DNA of 64,000 bases from Candidatus Methylacidiphilales bacterium (GTDB lineage Bacteria; Verrucomicrobiota; Verrucomicrobiia; Methylacidiphilales; CAZTYG01). The DNA lies in NCBI GenBank assembly GCA_033875315.1, contig JANRJG010000042.1, positions 1 to 64,000 on the forward strand. The letters run 5' to 3'. The notes below the pieces were generated by a model. It was given only the letters and a program-made list of their open reading frames with translations, made no database searches and was not told where the DNA came from. Positions 27,457-36,954 of this stretch are shown one piece after another. Each line of letters opens with the position of its first letter. The first letter of the stretch is position 1. The position numbers and the translations under genes were made by a program.

Positions 27457-28110
27457 ATGATGAGTGGCATGAGACCGCGTCTGATCAGTTTCGAGGGGGG
27501 CGAGGGTTGCGGCAAATCGACCCAACTCGGCCTGTTGGTGCAACGCCTGCAATCCGCCGGACAAACCGTGGTCACCCTGCGCGAACCGGGTGGCACGGAA
27601 GTGGGTGAAGTCATCCGCGACCTGCTCAAGCACCACCCTGCCGGCCACGGCATGAGTGCCGAAACCGAATTGTTGCTCTTCGCCGCCAGCCGGGCCGAAC
27701 TGGTGCGCAAACGCATCGTCCCCGCCCTCGAAGCCGGACAATGGGTGGTCTGCGACCGTTTCCTCGATTCCACCACTGTATATCAAGGCATCGCCCGCGG
27801 GTTGGAGGCGGAGTCCGTGGCCGCGATCAACCGTTTTGCCATCGCCGGGCACACGCCCGGCCTGACCCTGGTGCTGGACACCGATCCTGCCGAAGCCCGC
27901 GAGCGGATGCGCCTGCGCGACGGCGAGAAAGCGGACCGGATGGAAAGCGAACCGATGGATTTCTACCACCGGGTGGCCGGTGGCTTCCGCAATCTGGCCG
28001 CGCAAAACCCCGACCGTATCCGCCTGGTCCCGGCCTCGGGCCCGGTCGGGGAAGTGGCCCAATCCGTCCTCAAGGAGTTCCGTCATGCCTTTCCCGGCGT
28101 CCTGGATTAA
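27457..28110 (+). CDS. tmk: Thymidylate kinase
   Basis: Phosphorylates dTMP to dTDP for DNA synthesis, 217 aa. The P-loop GGEGCGKST is at 14-22, LREPGGTEVGE is the dTMP-binding segment, and the DR(Y/F) motif appears as DRFLDST. The LID region ARERMRLRDGEKADRME follows. The start is at ATG 27457 with GAGGG 6 nt upstream; a second ATG follows directly and a third in-frame ATG lies 12 nt later. The 3' end overlaps holB by 26 nt, a conserved tmk-holB pairing. Confidence 0.95.
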   Translation: MMSGMRPRLISFEGGEGCGKSTQLGLLVQRLQSAGQTVVTLREPGGTEVGEVIRDLLKHHPAGHGMSAETELLLFAASRAELVRKRIVPALEAGQWVVCDRFLDSTTVYQGIARGLEAESVAAINRFAIAGHTPGLTLVLDTDPAEARERMRLRDGEKADRMESEPMDFYHRVAGGFRNLAAQNPDRIRLVPASGPVGEVAQSVLKEFRHAFPGVLD

Positions 28111-28954
28111 GGAACGATTGGTCCAGAGCCGCGATGCCGGCCGGCTGGCGCATGCCTACCTCCTGACGGGGTCGTCGATGGACGACTTGGAACGCCTTTT
28201 CCGGGAGTTGGCCGGGGCCCTGCTGAATTCCTCCGCGTCGGAACAACGGGAGCACGAAGACCTGCATGTGATCCGGCCCGAATCGAAATCGCGCCGATTG
28301 GGCATCGACCAAGTGCGCTCCCTGGAAAAAGAACTGCGCCTCAAATCATACCGGGGCGGGTTGAAAGTGGCGGGGATAGTCGCCGCCGATCAACTATGCC
28401 AGGGGCGGGCCGAAGCGGCCAACGCCTTCCTCAAGACCCTGGAAGAACCCCCCGACCACAGCGTGCTCTTTCTCTTGAGCGACCGGCCGGAACAGTTGTT
28501 GCCCACCATCCGTTCCCGTTGCCTGACCCTGCCATTGCAAAAAGAAGGGCAAGAAGCACCGACAGCCATCCTGCCCCCCGACTGGTTGGAAGCCTGGCAC
28601 CAGGCGGGACACGACTCGGCCGATGCCGCCTACCGACGGGCCTCCCTGCTGCAGGAATTGTTTCGCGCCCTGCGCGAAGCGGCCGAAAGCAAGTTCTCCG
28701 ACCATCCTGACGGCAGCAAAGAAGAAAAAGATGCCTTGGCCGCTTTGATCGAAAGCGAGTTCATTCCCCTGCGGGATCGGGCCTTGTCGGAAATCATCAG
28801 CTCTACTTGGTCGGTCACCCCGCGTGAATTTGCCCTTTTCCACGGAGGGCGGATCTGCTTAGCTCTGGATGATTTGAGGTATGCCCTCAGCCGCAACATC
28901 GATCAAAGCTTGGCCATCGACCGGGCCTGCCTGAAGATCAGCGGCCTCATTTAG
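28085..28954 (+). CDS. holB: DNA polymerase III delta' subunit
   Basis: Clamp-loader subunit that, with delta and gamma/tau, opens the beta clamp. It has 289 aa, shorter than E. coli delta' (334). HAYLLTGSS near residue 21 marks the degenerate nucleotide site: the P-loop Gly-Lys pattern is lost, as in the family. ANAFLKTLEEPPDHSVLFLLSDRPEQLLPTIRSRC, read as short blocks, is diagnostic, with the SRC sensor motif. The zinc-binding four-Cys module is not visible. The start at ATG 28085 lies inside the end of tmk. Confidence 0.88.
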   Translation: MPFPASWIKERLVQSRDAGRLAHAYLLTGSSMDDLERLFRELAGALLNSSASEQREHEDLHVIRPESKSRRLGIDQVRSLEKELRLKSYRGGLKVAGIVAADQLCQGRAEAANAFLKTLEEPPDHSVLFLLSDRPEQLLPTIRSRCLTLPLQKEGQEAPTAILPPDWLEAWHQAGHDSADAAYRRASLLQELFRALREAAESKFSDHPDGSKEEKDALAALIESEFIPLRDRALSEIISSTWSVTPREFALFHGGRICLALDDLRYALSRNIDQSLAIDRACLKISGLI

Positions 28955-28969
28955 GGTTGTTTAGCCCTA
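28952..28969 (+). terminator. Hairpin starting at the holB stop codon
   Basis: TAGGG (28952-28956), whose first three bases are the holB stop codon, pairs with CCCTA (28965-28969). A T-rich tail follows (28970-28983). The stem is only 5 bp, so a weak intrinsic terminator at best. Confidence 0.4.
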
Positions 28970-29009
28970 TTTATTGATTCTTTATCTATAAAGTCGTTTT
29001 ATTTTGACG

Positions 29010-29019
29010 TTCACGTGAA
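29010..29019. promoter_or_regulatory. TTCACGTGAA palindrome upstream of accB
   Basis: A perfect 10-bp palindrome 33 nt before accB, in an AT-rich promoter-like stretch. A second imperfect palindrome, CTTTAT-CT-ATAAAG, lies at 28980-28993. The position suits an operator for lipid-synthesis control, but no cognate regulator is known to me. Confidence 0.35.
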
Positions 29020-29051
29020 TTTTCATAGTCTCCGTCTCTCGGAGGAAAACT

Positions 29052-29516
29052 ATGGAACTCAAAGAAATCAAATCGGTGATCGACCTCATGGCCCGGAACG
29101 GGCTGACAGAGTTCGAATTGGAGCGAGACAATTTCAAGATTCGTATCTGTAAGGGGGCGTCCGGCGCCTACCAAGTGGCCGCCCCGGTGCCGATGATGGC
29201 CCCGGCCCCACTCCACCATCTGCCCCCTGCCCACCCAGCGGCCCACCCCGCTCCTCCAGCAGCCCCGGCTTCCGTCGGCGCCGCCATCCACTCCCCCATG
29301 GTCGGCACCTTCTACCGCTCCCCCTCCCCCGACTCCCCCTCCTACGTCGAGGTCGGAACCGAAGTCACGGAAGAAACCGTGGTCTGCATCATCGAAGCCA
29401 TGAAGGTGATGAACGAAATCAAGGCCGAGGTCAAAGGCGTCATCACCGAGATCGTGGCCGAAAACGGCAAACCGGTCGAATTCGGCGCCCCGCTCTTCAA
29501 GATCCAACCGCGCTGA
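29052..29516 (+). CDS. accB: Acetyl-CoA carboxylase biotin carboxyl carrier protein
   Basis: Carrier subunit of acetyl-CoA carboxylase, 154 aa. A short N-terminal helical domain is followed by a flexible Pro/Ala/His-rich linker (about 42-78) and the C-terminal biotinyl domain. The biotinylated lysine is Lys118 in EAMKVM, and [13 protein letters not shown] at 81-93 is the thumb-containing loop. GGAGG stands about 8 nt before the ATG. accC follows 7 nt later, the standard accBC operon. The carboxyltransferase genes accA and accD are not in the window. Confidence 0.96.
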   Translation: MELKEIKSVIDLMARNGLTEFELERDNFKIRICKGASGAYQVAAPVPMMAPAPLHHLPPAHPAAHPAPPAAPASVGAAIHSPMVGTFYRSPSPDSPSYVEVGTEVTEETVVCIIEAMKVMNEIKAEVKGVITEIVAENGKPVEFGAPLFKIQPR

Positions 29517-29523
29517 AGACCCC

Positions 29524-30897
<1,374 letters not shown>

Positions 30898-30913
30898 GGG
30901 CTTCGTATTTCTC

Positions 30914-30948
30914 GAAGACGGAAGACGGAGGGCGGACGGCAGACGACG
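30914..30948. repeat. Five tandem 7-bp units (GARGRCG-like)
   Basis: GAAGACG, GAAGACG, GAGGGCG, GACGGCA and GACGACG run head to tail directly after the accC hairpin. The unit matches that at 20714-20734 in the opposite orientation. Identity declines from left to right. Confidence 0.55.
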
Positions 30949-30966
30949 GCCGTGGGATTCAACAGC

Positions 30967-31614
30967 ATGAGCTCGACCGAAAAGAAAAACGCACTCTCGC
31001 GCGCCCGCCTCTATGCCATCCTCGACACAGGCTACAGCGATCCGGGGAACTGGGCGCAATTGGCAGGGCAATTGATCCGGGGCGGCGCGGGCATTCTTCA
31101 GATCCGGGCCAAACACGCCCCGGAAAAAGACATTGTGGCTTGGACGGCCCCTGTTCTCGCGGTCACCCGGTCTGCGGGCATCCCGCTCATCCTCAACGAC
31201 CATCCCCACTTGGTTCCAGTGACGGGAGCGGACGGCTGCCATATCGGACAGGAGGACGGCACGGTGGCCGCGGCCCGGAAATTGGCCGGACCGGATGCCC
31301 TGGTCGGCAAATCCACCCACTCACTGGACCAGGCGCGAGCTGCGGAACAGGAAGCACCGGATTACATCGGCTTCGGCCCGATATTTGCCACCGCCACCAA
31401 GCCTGATTACGTGCCCATCGGTACGGAGGCCATCCAGGCCATGGCGAGGGAAATCACCCTGCCCGCCTTTTGTATCGGGGGGATCAAGCGGGAGAACGCG
31501 GCCGGGCTGGTGGCGATGGGAGCCCGTCGGCTGGTCATTGTTTCCGGACTGCTGCAGGCTCCCGACCCCGAGGCTTATGCGCGGGAAGTCTTGAACGATT
31601 TGCAAAAGCTGTAG
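30967..31614 (+). CDS. thiE: Thiamine phosphate synthase (ThiE/TenI family)
   Basis: TIM-barrel enzyme joining HMP-PP and the thiazole phosphate to thiamine phosphate, 215 aa. Family blocks seen are QIRAKHAPEK near 45, LILNDHP near 75, GCHIGQED near 88, GKSTHSLDQA near 112 and the diagnostic GPIFATATKPDY near 133. TenI-like aminotransferase-independent isomerases share the fold, but the ATATK phosphate-binding loop favours ThiE. The ATG at 30967 is preferred to the GTG at 30952. It follows accC after a hairpin and repeat array. No other thiamine genes or TPP riboswitch are seen nearby. Confidence 0.8.
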   Translation: MSSTEKKNALSRARLYAILDTGYSDPGNWAQLAGQLIRGGAGILQIRAKHAPEKDIVAWTAPVLAVTRSAGIPLILNDHPHLVPVTGADGCHIGQEDGTVAAARKLAGPDALVGKSTHSLDQARAAEQEAPDYIGFGPIFATATKPDYVPIGTEAIQAMAREITLPAFCIGGIKRENAAGLVAMGARRLVIVSGLLQAPDPEAYAREVLNDLQKL

Positions 31615-31723
31615 AGTGTTTTCTGTTTTATCAGCGAATCGTTCTCGTTCCTCGGGGATGGAGAGAACAAGCACGAGAGCGAGTAATACCAAATCCTACT
31701 ATGTGGGCGAAAAAGTGCCTTAC

Positions 31724-31798
31724 GGGAGGGCGAAGCTCCTGCTGAGCAGCGTCTGGCATGATGACTTGAAACCGGCTCGGAGGGAGCCTTGCCGTCCC
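31724..31798. repeat. 75-bp element with 25-bp imperfect inverted ends
   Basis: The left end (31724-31748) and the reverse complement of the right end (31774-31798) align over 25 bp with the consensus GGGASGGCRARGCTCC followed by YKCYGAGC. About 25 bp separates them. The 237 bp gap 31615-31851 otherwise holds an imperfect dyad rich in GTTCTCG/CGAGAGCGAG around 31638-31684 and no gene. Confidence 0.55.
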
Positions 31799-31851
31799 AA
31801 AAACCCCGTCGCCAAGTCAATGTAACTTGGTGTAAACAGGCGCAAAGCTCC

Positions 31852-33234
31852 CTAGCGTGTGACAGTGATATTTCCAGAGGACACCGACAGGCGCCAGAAG
31901 CGGCGGCTGGTGTTGTTGGTGTCGATGACCTGGACCCCGCTGGCGGTGGCGTTGACCGTGATGCCGTTGGGTTCCCCGCCCATGATTTCCGTCCAGGCAC
32001 CGCCCAGGGTCTTCCGGGCCACCACGCCGCCGGTGGTAGCGGTTCCGCTGGCATTGGTCCAGACAGTGGCGTTGAGGGAACTGGATGTCGACAACTGCAC
32101 CTCATAGGTCAGGTCGGGACGTTGGGTGGCATTGGCGGAGAACGTGTAGTTGCCGGGGGTTCCCGTCAAAACGGGAAGCAGGCTGCGGGCCGAAACGGTG
32201 GTGTTGCCAGCACCCAAGGCATAGGCCATCAGGTTGGTGATCCCATCGTTGTTGGCATCGGCGGTGGCGTTGGCTCCACTGGCCCAGGAAGAATAGCCAC
32301 CCCCCGTGATGGCCACGACCAGATTGTTGCCGACAACTTGGGGCGTGGAAGCAAAGACCCCTTCGGGCAGGCTGACCGAGCCAAGGGTGGCATTGCCGGT
32401 GATGGATCCAGCCTGAATGAGGGTGTAAGTGCCCGCTGAGGGGCTGCCGCCATTGGAAGTGATATTGACCGGGGTGGTGTCCAGGCTGAGGCTCCCAAGT
32501 ACTTTCAAAGGCACATGGCTGCCGGCTACGTTGATCAAGTTGGCGTTGAACTCGCCTCCGGTGTTGAAGGTCAGATTGCCGCTGATGGTGCCATTCCCCT
32601 GGATTTGGGAAGATTCCCCGATGATGACTTCTCCTGATCCGGTAGCCGAGCCCGTGGTATTGGTAATCGAAAGTACTCCGCTGCCCAGAACCTGGGTTCC
32701 CCCAGTATGGCTACTGGAACTACTCAAAAGCACACGCGCTGTCCTAATGTCCAGCAACCCATCCCCCGCCAGTCCGGCACTAAAGGCAATTGTGCCCGCG
32801 GGATTGAGCAGGCCGGTGCTGACGTTGAAGGTGTCGCCATCGGCAATGGTCACTTGTTGGGTGAAGGTGGCGTTCTGAGTGGCTTGGTGGTTGAAAAACC
32901 CTCCTGAGGTGAAAGTAATGGGAAGGTGCGCGGTGAACTCTCCGGATATAATGTCAATCGAGTCCAAGGTCAAGCCGGCGCCTGACAGCGTAAGGGAAAA
33001 ATTTCCCTGATTGGAATAAAGGGAGGCTACCGTGCCGGAGACCCCCGTGATGGAAACGGAGGAACCAAAGTCATCCACATTGACCGCGTTGCCGTTGGGA
33101 ACGCCACCGTCGTCCCAATTGGCGGCATTACTCCAGGAAGTATTGCCGCCACCGCCGCCAGTCCACGTCGATTGCGCCAGGCAGAATGTGCTGGGCAGCA
33201 CGGTCACAATCAGAAGAACGATGGTTTTGTTCAT
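31852..33234 (-). CDS. Exported beta-helix (autotransporter-associated repeat) protein
   Basis: A 460 aa secreted or surface protein with a signal peptide (about 1-20, cut after CLAQ). The mature part is rich in Gly, Ser, Thr and Asn and opens with STWTGGGGGNTSWSNAANW, the pattern typical of Verrucomicrobia and other PEP-CTERM-like exported proteins. SSSSSHTGGTQVLGSGVLSI and SQIQGNGTISGNLT are autotransporter-associated beta-strand repeats. After about 310 the segment TADANNDGITNLMAYALG resembles the D-x-D-x-D-G-x-x-N-x-x-E-Y-A-L-G calcium-loop region frequent in Verrucomicrobia. No translocator barrel, LPXTG or sorting anchor is seen. Located just beyond the Tad locus; role unknown. Confidence 0.75.
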   Translation of the reverse strand: MNKTIVLLIVTVLPSTFCLAQSTWTGGGGGNTSWSNAANWDDGGVPNGNAVNVDDFGSSVSITGVSGTVASLYSNQGNFSLTLSGAGLTLDSIDIISGEFTAHLPITFTSGGFFNHQATQNATFTQQVTIADGDTFNVSTGLLNPAGTIAFSAGLAGDGLLDIRTARVLLSSSSSHTGGTQVLGSGVLSITNTTGSATGSGEVIIGESSQIQGNGTISGNLTFNTGGEFNANLINVAGSHVPLKVLGSLSLDTTPVNITSNGGSPSAGTYTLIQAGSITGNATLGSVSLPEGVFASTPQVVGNNLVVAITGGGYSSWASGANATADANNDGITNLMAYALGAGNTTVSARSLLPVLTGTPGNYTFSANATQRPDLTYEVQLSTSSSLNATVWTNASGTATTGGVVARKTLGGAWTEIMGGEPNGITVNATASGVQVIDTNNTSRRFWRLSVSSGNITVTR

Positions 33235-33311
33235 TTTATTCTCCGCTGTAATTTGATAGTTTTCCTAACATATTAGTTGACGAGTGGACGGCTCTGCATT
33301 CAAGCCGAATG

Positions 33312-33713
33312 CTACACCTTGGAAGAAACCCTGTCGCAGGCCGGCACCTGGCGAACCTGCAATTCCATTCCAGGAGCAAGCCCGACCGCCTCCCCGGCGG
33401 GAATCTCCAGACAAGAATAAGCCCCCCGAACCGGCCAAACCAAGGACCAGGGCCCGATGTGATGCACCACATGGACTATTCGTTGGTTCCGGTCGAGGAA
33501 GATGGCATCAATGGGAAATTGCATGAAAAACATGTGGATGGAATCACAGGGAAGGAGCCAGATGCCGGTGCCGGATGCCAGCGCCCTGCGTCCGAGAAGG
33601 CCACGCAGGCGGAACCACGGACCGGGTCGGTACTCGACGTGAGACAAGACCCTGCCGCCTGGCGCGAGGGAAAACTCATATTCACCAGGAAGAATCGTTT
33701 TTTTCACATCCAT
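33312..33713 (-). CDS. DUF192 domain protein
   Basis: A 133 aa protein nearly filled by a DUF192 domain: RGLLGRRALASGTGIWLLPC, split as two strands, then SIHMFFMQFPIDAIFLD and the ending strands AYSCLEIPAGEAV. DUF192 proteins are small beta-rich proteins, usually exported, of unknown function. No clear signal peptide precedes this one. The start at ATG 33713 lies 26 nt downstream of the TadG-like gene, so it likely belongs to the same transcript. Upstream reading of the frame into the TadG gene is an artefact. DUF192 genes beside tad genes are seen elsewhere (from memory), so a link is plausible. Confidence 0.75.
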   Translation of the reverse strand: MDVKKTILPGEYEFSLAPGGRVLSHVEYRPGPWFRLRGLLGRRALASGTGIWLLPCDSIHMFFMQFPIDAIFLDRNQRIVHVVHHIGPWSLVWPVRGAYSCLEIPAGEAVGLAPGMELQVRQVPACDRVSSKV

Positions 33714-33739
33714 GGGATCATCGTATTGGGTTGAAGGCC

Positions 33740-36271
33740 TTACTGAACCAGCTTGAGGGAAATGCGCTTGGCGATTTCCTGGAAGGAGGCCACCAAGGCG
33801 GTGTTCCCGGCCGTCACATCGTAGTAATTGCCGTTGCGCTGGTTGCTGTATTGGGGAAAGGTGGCGTCGTTGTTGTCGTTGGCCATGCGTTTCATGGCGT
33901 CGGCGTAGGTGCCGGAATAGTCCACGGTGTAGATGGTGGCTTTCTGCTGCTCCCGCAGCAGCCAGCATTGGGCTTCAACCAACCAATAGCCGTTGGTGTT
34001 GTCCGGATTGGAGGTCTCCCATTGGTTGTTCCTCACCGACCACCAGTCCTTCCAATTCATGCGGTTGTTGGTGTCGTCGATTTCATCACGCACCGGACTC
34101 CAGTTGTATCGGGGTGGAACGGCCGTGGCGTTGGTGGTCCAGGAACCCAACTGGGTCAGGTCAGTGATGGCGCTGTAGGTGGCGTTTTCGGAAGAATTGG
34201 TGCCTACCGGGTTGGTGAACTGATCAAGTCCCCCGGCGCAAGTGAAATTCGGGTAAAAGTCGGAGATGGCCATGGTCCCAATACCATACAAGTCTCTAGG
34301 AGGCAATGTGGAGGAGGAGACCGAGGCTTTGACCCAGTTGACCGGGTTGGAGCTGCTGGAATAACCGCTGTAAGTATCGCGAAAGAAAACGCCGTAACTG
34401 TTGGCGTAGCGCCGGGTGCCCGGGAAAAAGCCGACATAGTCATTGGTCATGACGCCATCGGGATCGTGACGGTTTTTGGTGCCGTCCCAGGAGTAACGGG
34501 GAGACGAGGTGTTTTTAAACGGATTCATGGCATCGGCAATGACCGCCCCGGGAAACCCAACCAGGTTGATGTTGAAAAGCTTGGCCTTTTCGTAAACCAT
34601 CCGGTAGCGGGTGGCATTGGTGCTGAGGGCGGTGGCATCGGCCAGATTCCAATAGGGGGAATTGTTCAAAGCCGGATTGGTGGTGCCATTTTTAAAGAAA
34701 AAATTGGCCGGATACGACCAATCCTTCCACTTGGAAGAGGAACTGGGAATGCTGAAGGAAACCGGGTAGAGCACCAAGTTGGCATTGCTGGTCCCCCCAT
34801 TGTTGTTGATTCCGTTGGCGTTGACCCCGCGCCCGCGCGGGTAAACCGAGTCTGAAAGGCTGGAGCCGGGATAAGCGGCGGTGAGGTCGGCCAAATAAGT
34901 GGAGGGAGGACTGCCGCTGGTGGTGCTGCCCGAATGGCTGGCGAAACTGGCTTTCCAAACCACGGTCGAGTTATCGGTGAACGTGTTGATGGGGTCATCG
35001 ATGATGCCGCGCACCCCCCGGGCAAGGGTGGCATTGCCCACTGTGCCAAACAAAGCCGTGGGGGCAGCGCGGGTGGCCAGGTTGTAAGAGGTGAAGCCGG
35101 AGGTGGCAGAAGAATCGAACGCAGGAATGGGGACATCCGTGGCCGAGGTCATGTTTCCAACCAGCAAAGGATCCAAATGGAAATCATACTTGGCCGGCAG
35201 CCAAGTGGGCCGGGCACTGGGATCCGTGGCCGTGCCGTTCGCGTCGTTCCAAGGGTAGCCGAAGCCGGGGCCACGGGCGTAGGAAGACAGGGTGTTGAAT
35301 TGACCGTCGGTCATCAGCACGTAATTGACCTGGATCTGGTCCCGGATGGCCTGGGGATAGGTGTCCAACATCGCCTTGACGTTCTTGGCCGCAATGCGCA
35401 TGCCCTCATATGCGTTGGTGCTCCCATACCACTTCAGGTTGCTGTTGAGCCAATTGGAGACATTTTTTGAGGAAACTCCGCCAATGCCGGTGTTGAAACC
35501 CCGGGCCGGGAAGAAATAGCCGTCGCTGGTCTCACCGTCGTCATCTTCATTCGGCGGCCAGACCACGGCGGCATTTCGGCTGTAGGCGACCACAAGCATG
35601 AAATCGCGGGTGTCGTCGAAGAACGGGCAAAAGGCCTCGACGGCATCGAGCAATCCATCAGCGCGGGTGCCGGAGGTGGGAAAATTACCGGAATTGCCCT
35701 GCTCCAACATCGAACCGGATATGTCCAGGACGAGGGCGATGACGGCGGGGAACCTTTTGGCCACGGCCTTGCGTTTCATCTCGACATAATTCGAGCCGAT
35801 GATGCGCATGAAATAGGTCGGCTGGCGGACCTGGGCTTCCACGGTGGTGAAAATCACGTCCACCGGCTTGTAATCGTAGGTGGTGTTGCCGCTCCCGACC
35901 GTCGTGACCCGGGCCCACTCGCCCACATTGTTGGAAATGTACATCTGCTCCCCACCAGTGGCGTTGATGGTCCCGTTGACCGTCCAATCGTTGACGGTTT
36001 TTCCAGAAAGGAAATCGGGGTAGTTGGCCTTGAGGGTGGTCAAAGCGACGGCCTTGCGGCGATCCAGGCTCATTTTGGGGTTTTCCCCGATGCGCAGGGC
36101 GGTGGAATCCAGGGCACGGGAGATACGCGCGTCGGCACGATACATCAGACCGACGTCGACGGTCAGGCCGGTCATGAGGATGACGATGGGGAGCACCAGG
36201 GCAAATATGATGAGGATCTGGCCTTTTTTATCACGGCGGAGGAAGTGCCAGGGGAATGCTTTCATAGTCAT
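33740..36271 (-). CDS. TadG-like von Willebrand factor A protein of the Tad pilus
   Basis: Large (843 aa) membrane-anchored protein. The N-terminus has a Tad/TadE-type hydrophobic anchor (GQILIIFALVLPIVILMTGL) after a positively charged stretch. A von Willebrand A domain follows; its MIDAS motif is DISGS within ALVLDISGSM near residue 160, and VLMTDGQFN is the T/D segment. The rest is a long Asn/Ser/Thr/Tyr-rich region with a second vWA-like half, ending in KRISLKLVQ. This matches TadG, a pseudopilin-like factor for Flp pilus function. It is longer than most. The start is probably ATG 36271; ATG 36265 is equally possible. Confidence 0.8.
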   Translation of the reverse strand: MTMKAFPWHFLRRDKKGQILIIFALVLPIVILMTGLTVDVGLMYRADARISRALDSTALRIGENPKMSLDRRKAVALTTLKANYPDFLSGKTVNDWTVNGTINATGGEQMYISNNVGEWARVTTVGSGNTTYDYKPVDVIFTTVEAQVRQPTYFMRIIGSNYVEMKRKAVAKRFPAVIALVLDISGSMLEQGNSGNFPTSGTRADGLLDAVEAFCPFFDDTRDFMLVVAYSRNAAVVWPPNEDDDGETSDGYFFPARGFNTGIGGVSSKNVSNWLNSNLKWYGSTNAYEGMRIAAKNVKAMLDTYPQAIRDQIQVNYVLMTDGQFNTLSSYARGPGFGYPWNDANGTATDPSARPTWLPAKYDFHLDPLLVGNMTSATDVPIPAFDSSATSGFTSYNLATRAAPTALFGTVGNATLARGVRGIIDDPINTFTDNSTVVWKASFASHSGSTTSGSPPSTYLADLTAAYPGSSLSDSVYPRGRGVNANGINNNGGTSNANLVLYPVSFSIPSSSSKWKDWSYPANFFFKNGTTNPALNNSPYWNLADATALSTNATRYRMVYEKAKLFNINLVGFPGAVIADAMNPFKNTSSPRYSWDGTKNRHDPDGVMTNDYVGFFPGTRRYANSYGVFFRDTYSGYSSSSNPVNWVKASVSSSTLPPRDLYGIGTMAISDFYPNFTCAGGLDQFTNPVGTNSSENATYSAITDLTQLGSWTTNATAVPPRYNWSPVRDEIDDTNNRMNWKDWWSVRNNQWETSNPDNTNGYWLVEAQCWLLREQQKATIYTVDYSGTYADAMKRMANDNNDATFPQYSNQRNGNYYDVTAGNTALVASFQEIAKRISLKLVQ

Positions 36272-36294
36272 GGATTCATGGGTTCGGTTGGATG

Positions 36295-36954
36295 TCAAAA
36301 GAAGCACCGGTCATAGAGGGTACCGGGTATGAGACCGGAGACGATTTTTCCAAGAGGAGTCACGGTGGTGTAGGTGCGGAAGATTTCCACACAGACGGAT
36401 TTTTCACCAGCGGCGAGGTAGTCAATGGTGAGCAGTTTCGAGGTGTCGGGGTTGCCGTTGGGCAGGTTCTGGGCCAGGACCGTATCGACCGCACCGATGC
36501 GCGAGTAGGAACCGCTGCTGGCATTGCCGCCGGAGTAATAAAATTGTTTATCGATGATGATGACGTCGTCGGTGGTCGAATTGGCGGTGTGGGTGCTGCG
36601 GTTGGGCCCATCGAGACGGATGAGGGAGGAAACGACCACTTGGTAGATACTGGAAGATTCACCGGACTGGACCACGCTGCTCATCATGGGAGTGACGACC
36701 TTGGTCTGGATTTCCGAAGAGGCACCGGTGGCGGTGGCATCGATGCTCCAGCGCATGTACATGCGGGCCCCTTCGCGGTCGGCTGCGGCCATGCGGTTGA
36801 GGCTGCCGATCAGAATCCCGAGTTCGATGGCACCGAAAACCAGGACCATCATAACCGGGACGGCAACGACGACGAATTCAATCAGGGCCTGGCCTCTGCG
36901 GTGGGGGTGCCGGGCACCGGGACTGAGTGAGACCATTTCGGTTTTCAGGTTCAT
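36295..36954 (-). CDS. tadE: TadE-like minor pseudopilin of the Tad locus
   Basis: A 219 aa protein with the TadE signature: a basic segment, then GQALIEFVVVAVPVMMVLVFGAIELGILI, split as the leader and helix, with the conserved Glu after the cleavage-site-like Gly. TadE and TadF are pseudopilins processed by the prepilin peptidase TadV. The C-terminal part is beta-rich and predicted periplasmic. Its ATG overlaps the preceding stop (ATGA), and the TadG-like gene follows after 23 nt. Either TadE or TadF naming is possible. Confidence 0.78.
   Translation of the reverse strand: MNLKTEMVSLSPGARHPHRRGQALIEFVVVAVPVMMVLVFGAIELGILIGSLNRMAAADREGARMYMRWSIDATATGASSEIQTKVVTPMMSSVVQSGESSSIYQVVVSSLIRLDGPNRSTHTANSTTDDVIIIDKQFYYSGGNASSGSYSRIGAVDTVLAQNLPNGNPDTSKLLTIDYLAAGEKSVCVEIFRTYTTVTPLGKIVSGLIPGTLYDRCFF

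Noticed and set aside
30898-30966. A TPP riboswitch upstream of the thiE-like gene
   Set aside because: The gap is only 69 nt and is taken up by a hairpin and 7-bp repeats; the conserved CUGAGA THI-box segment is absent.
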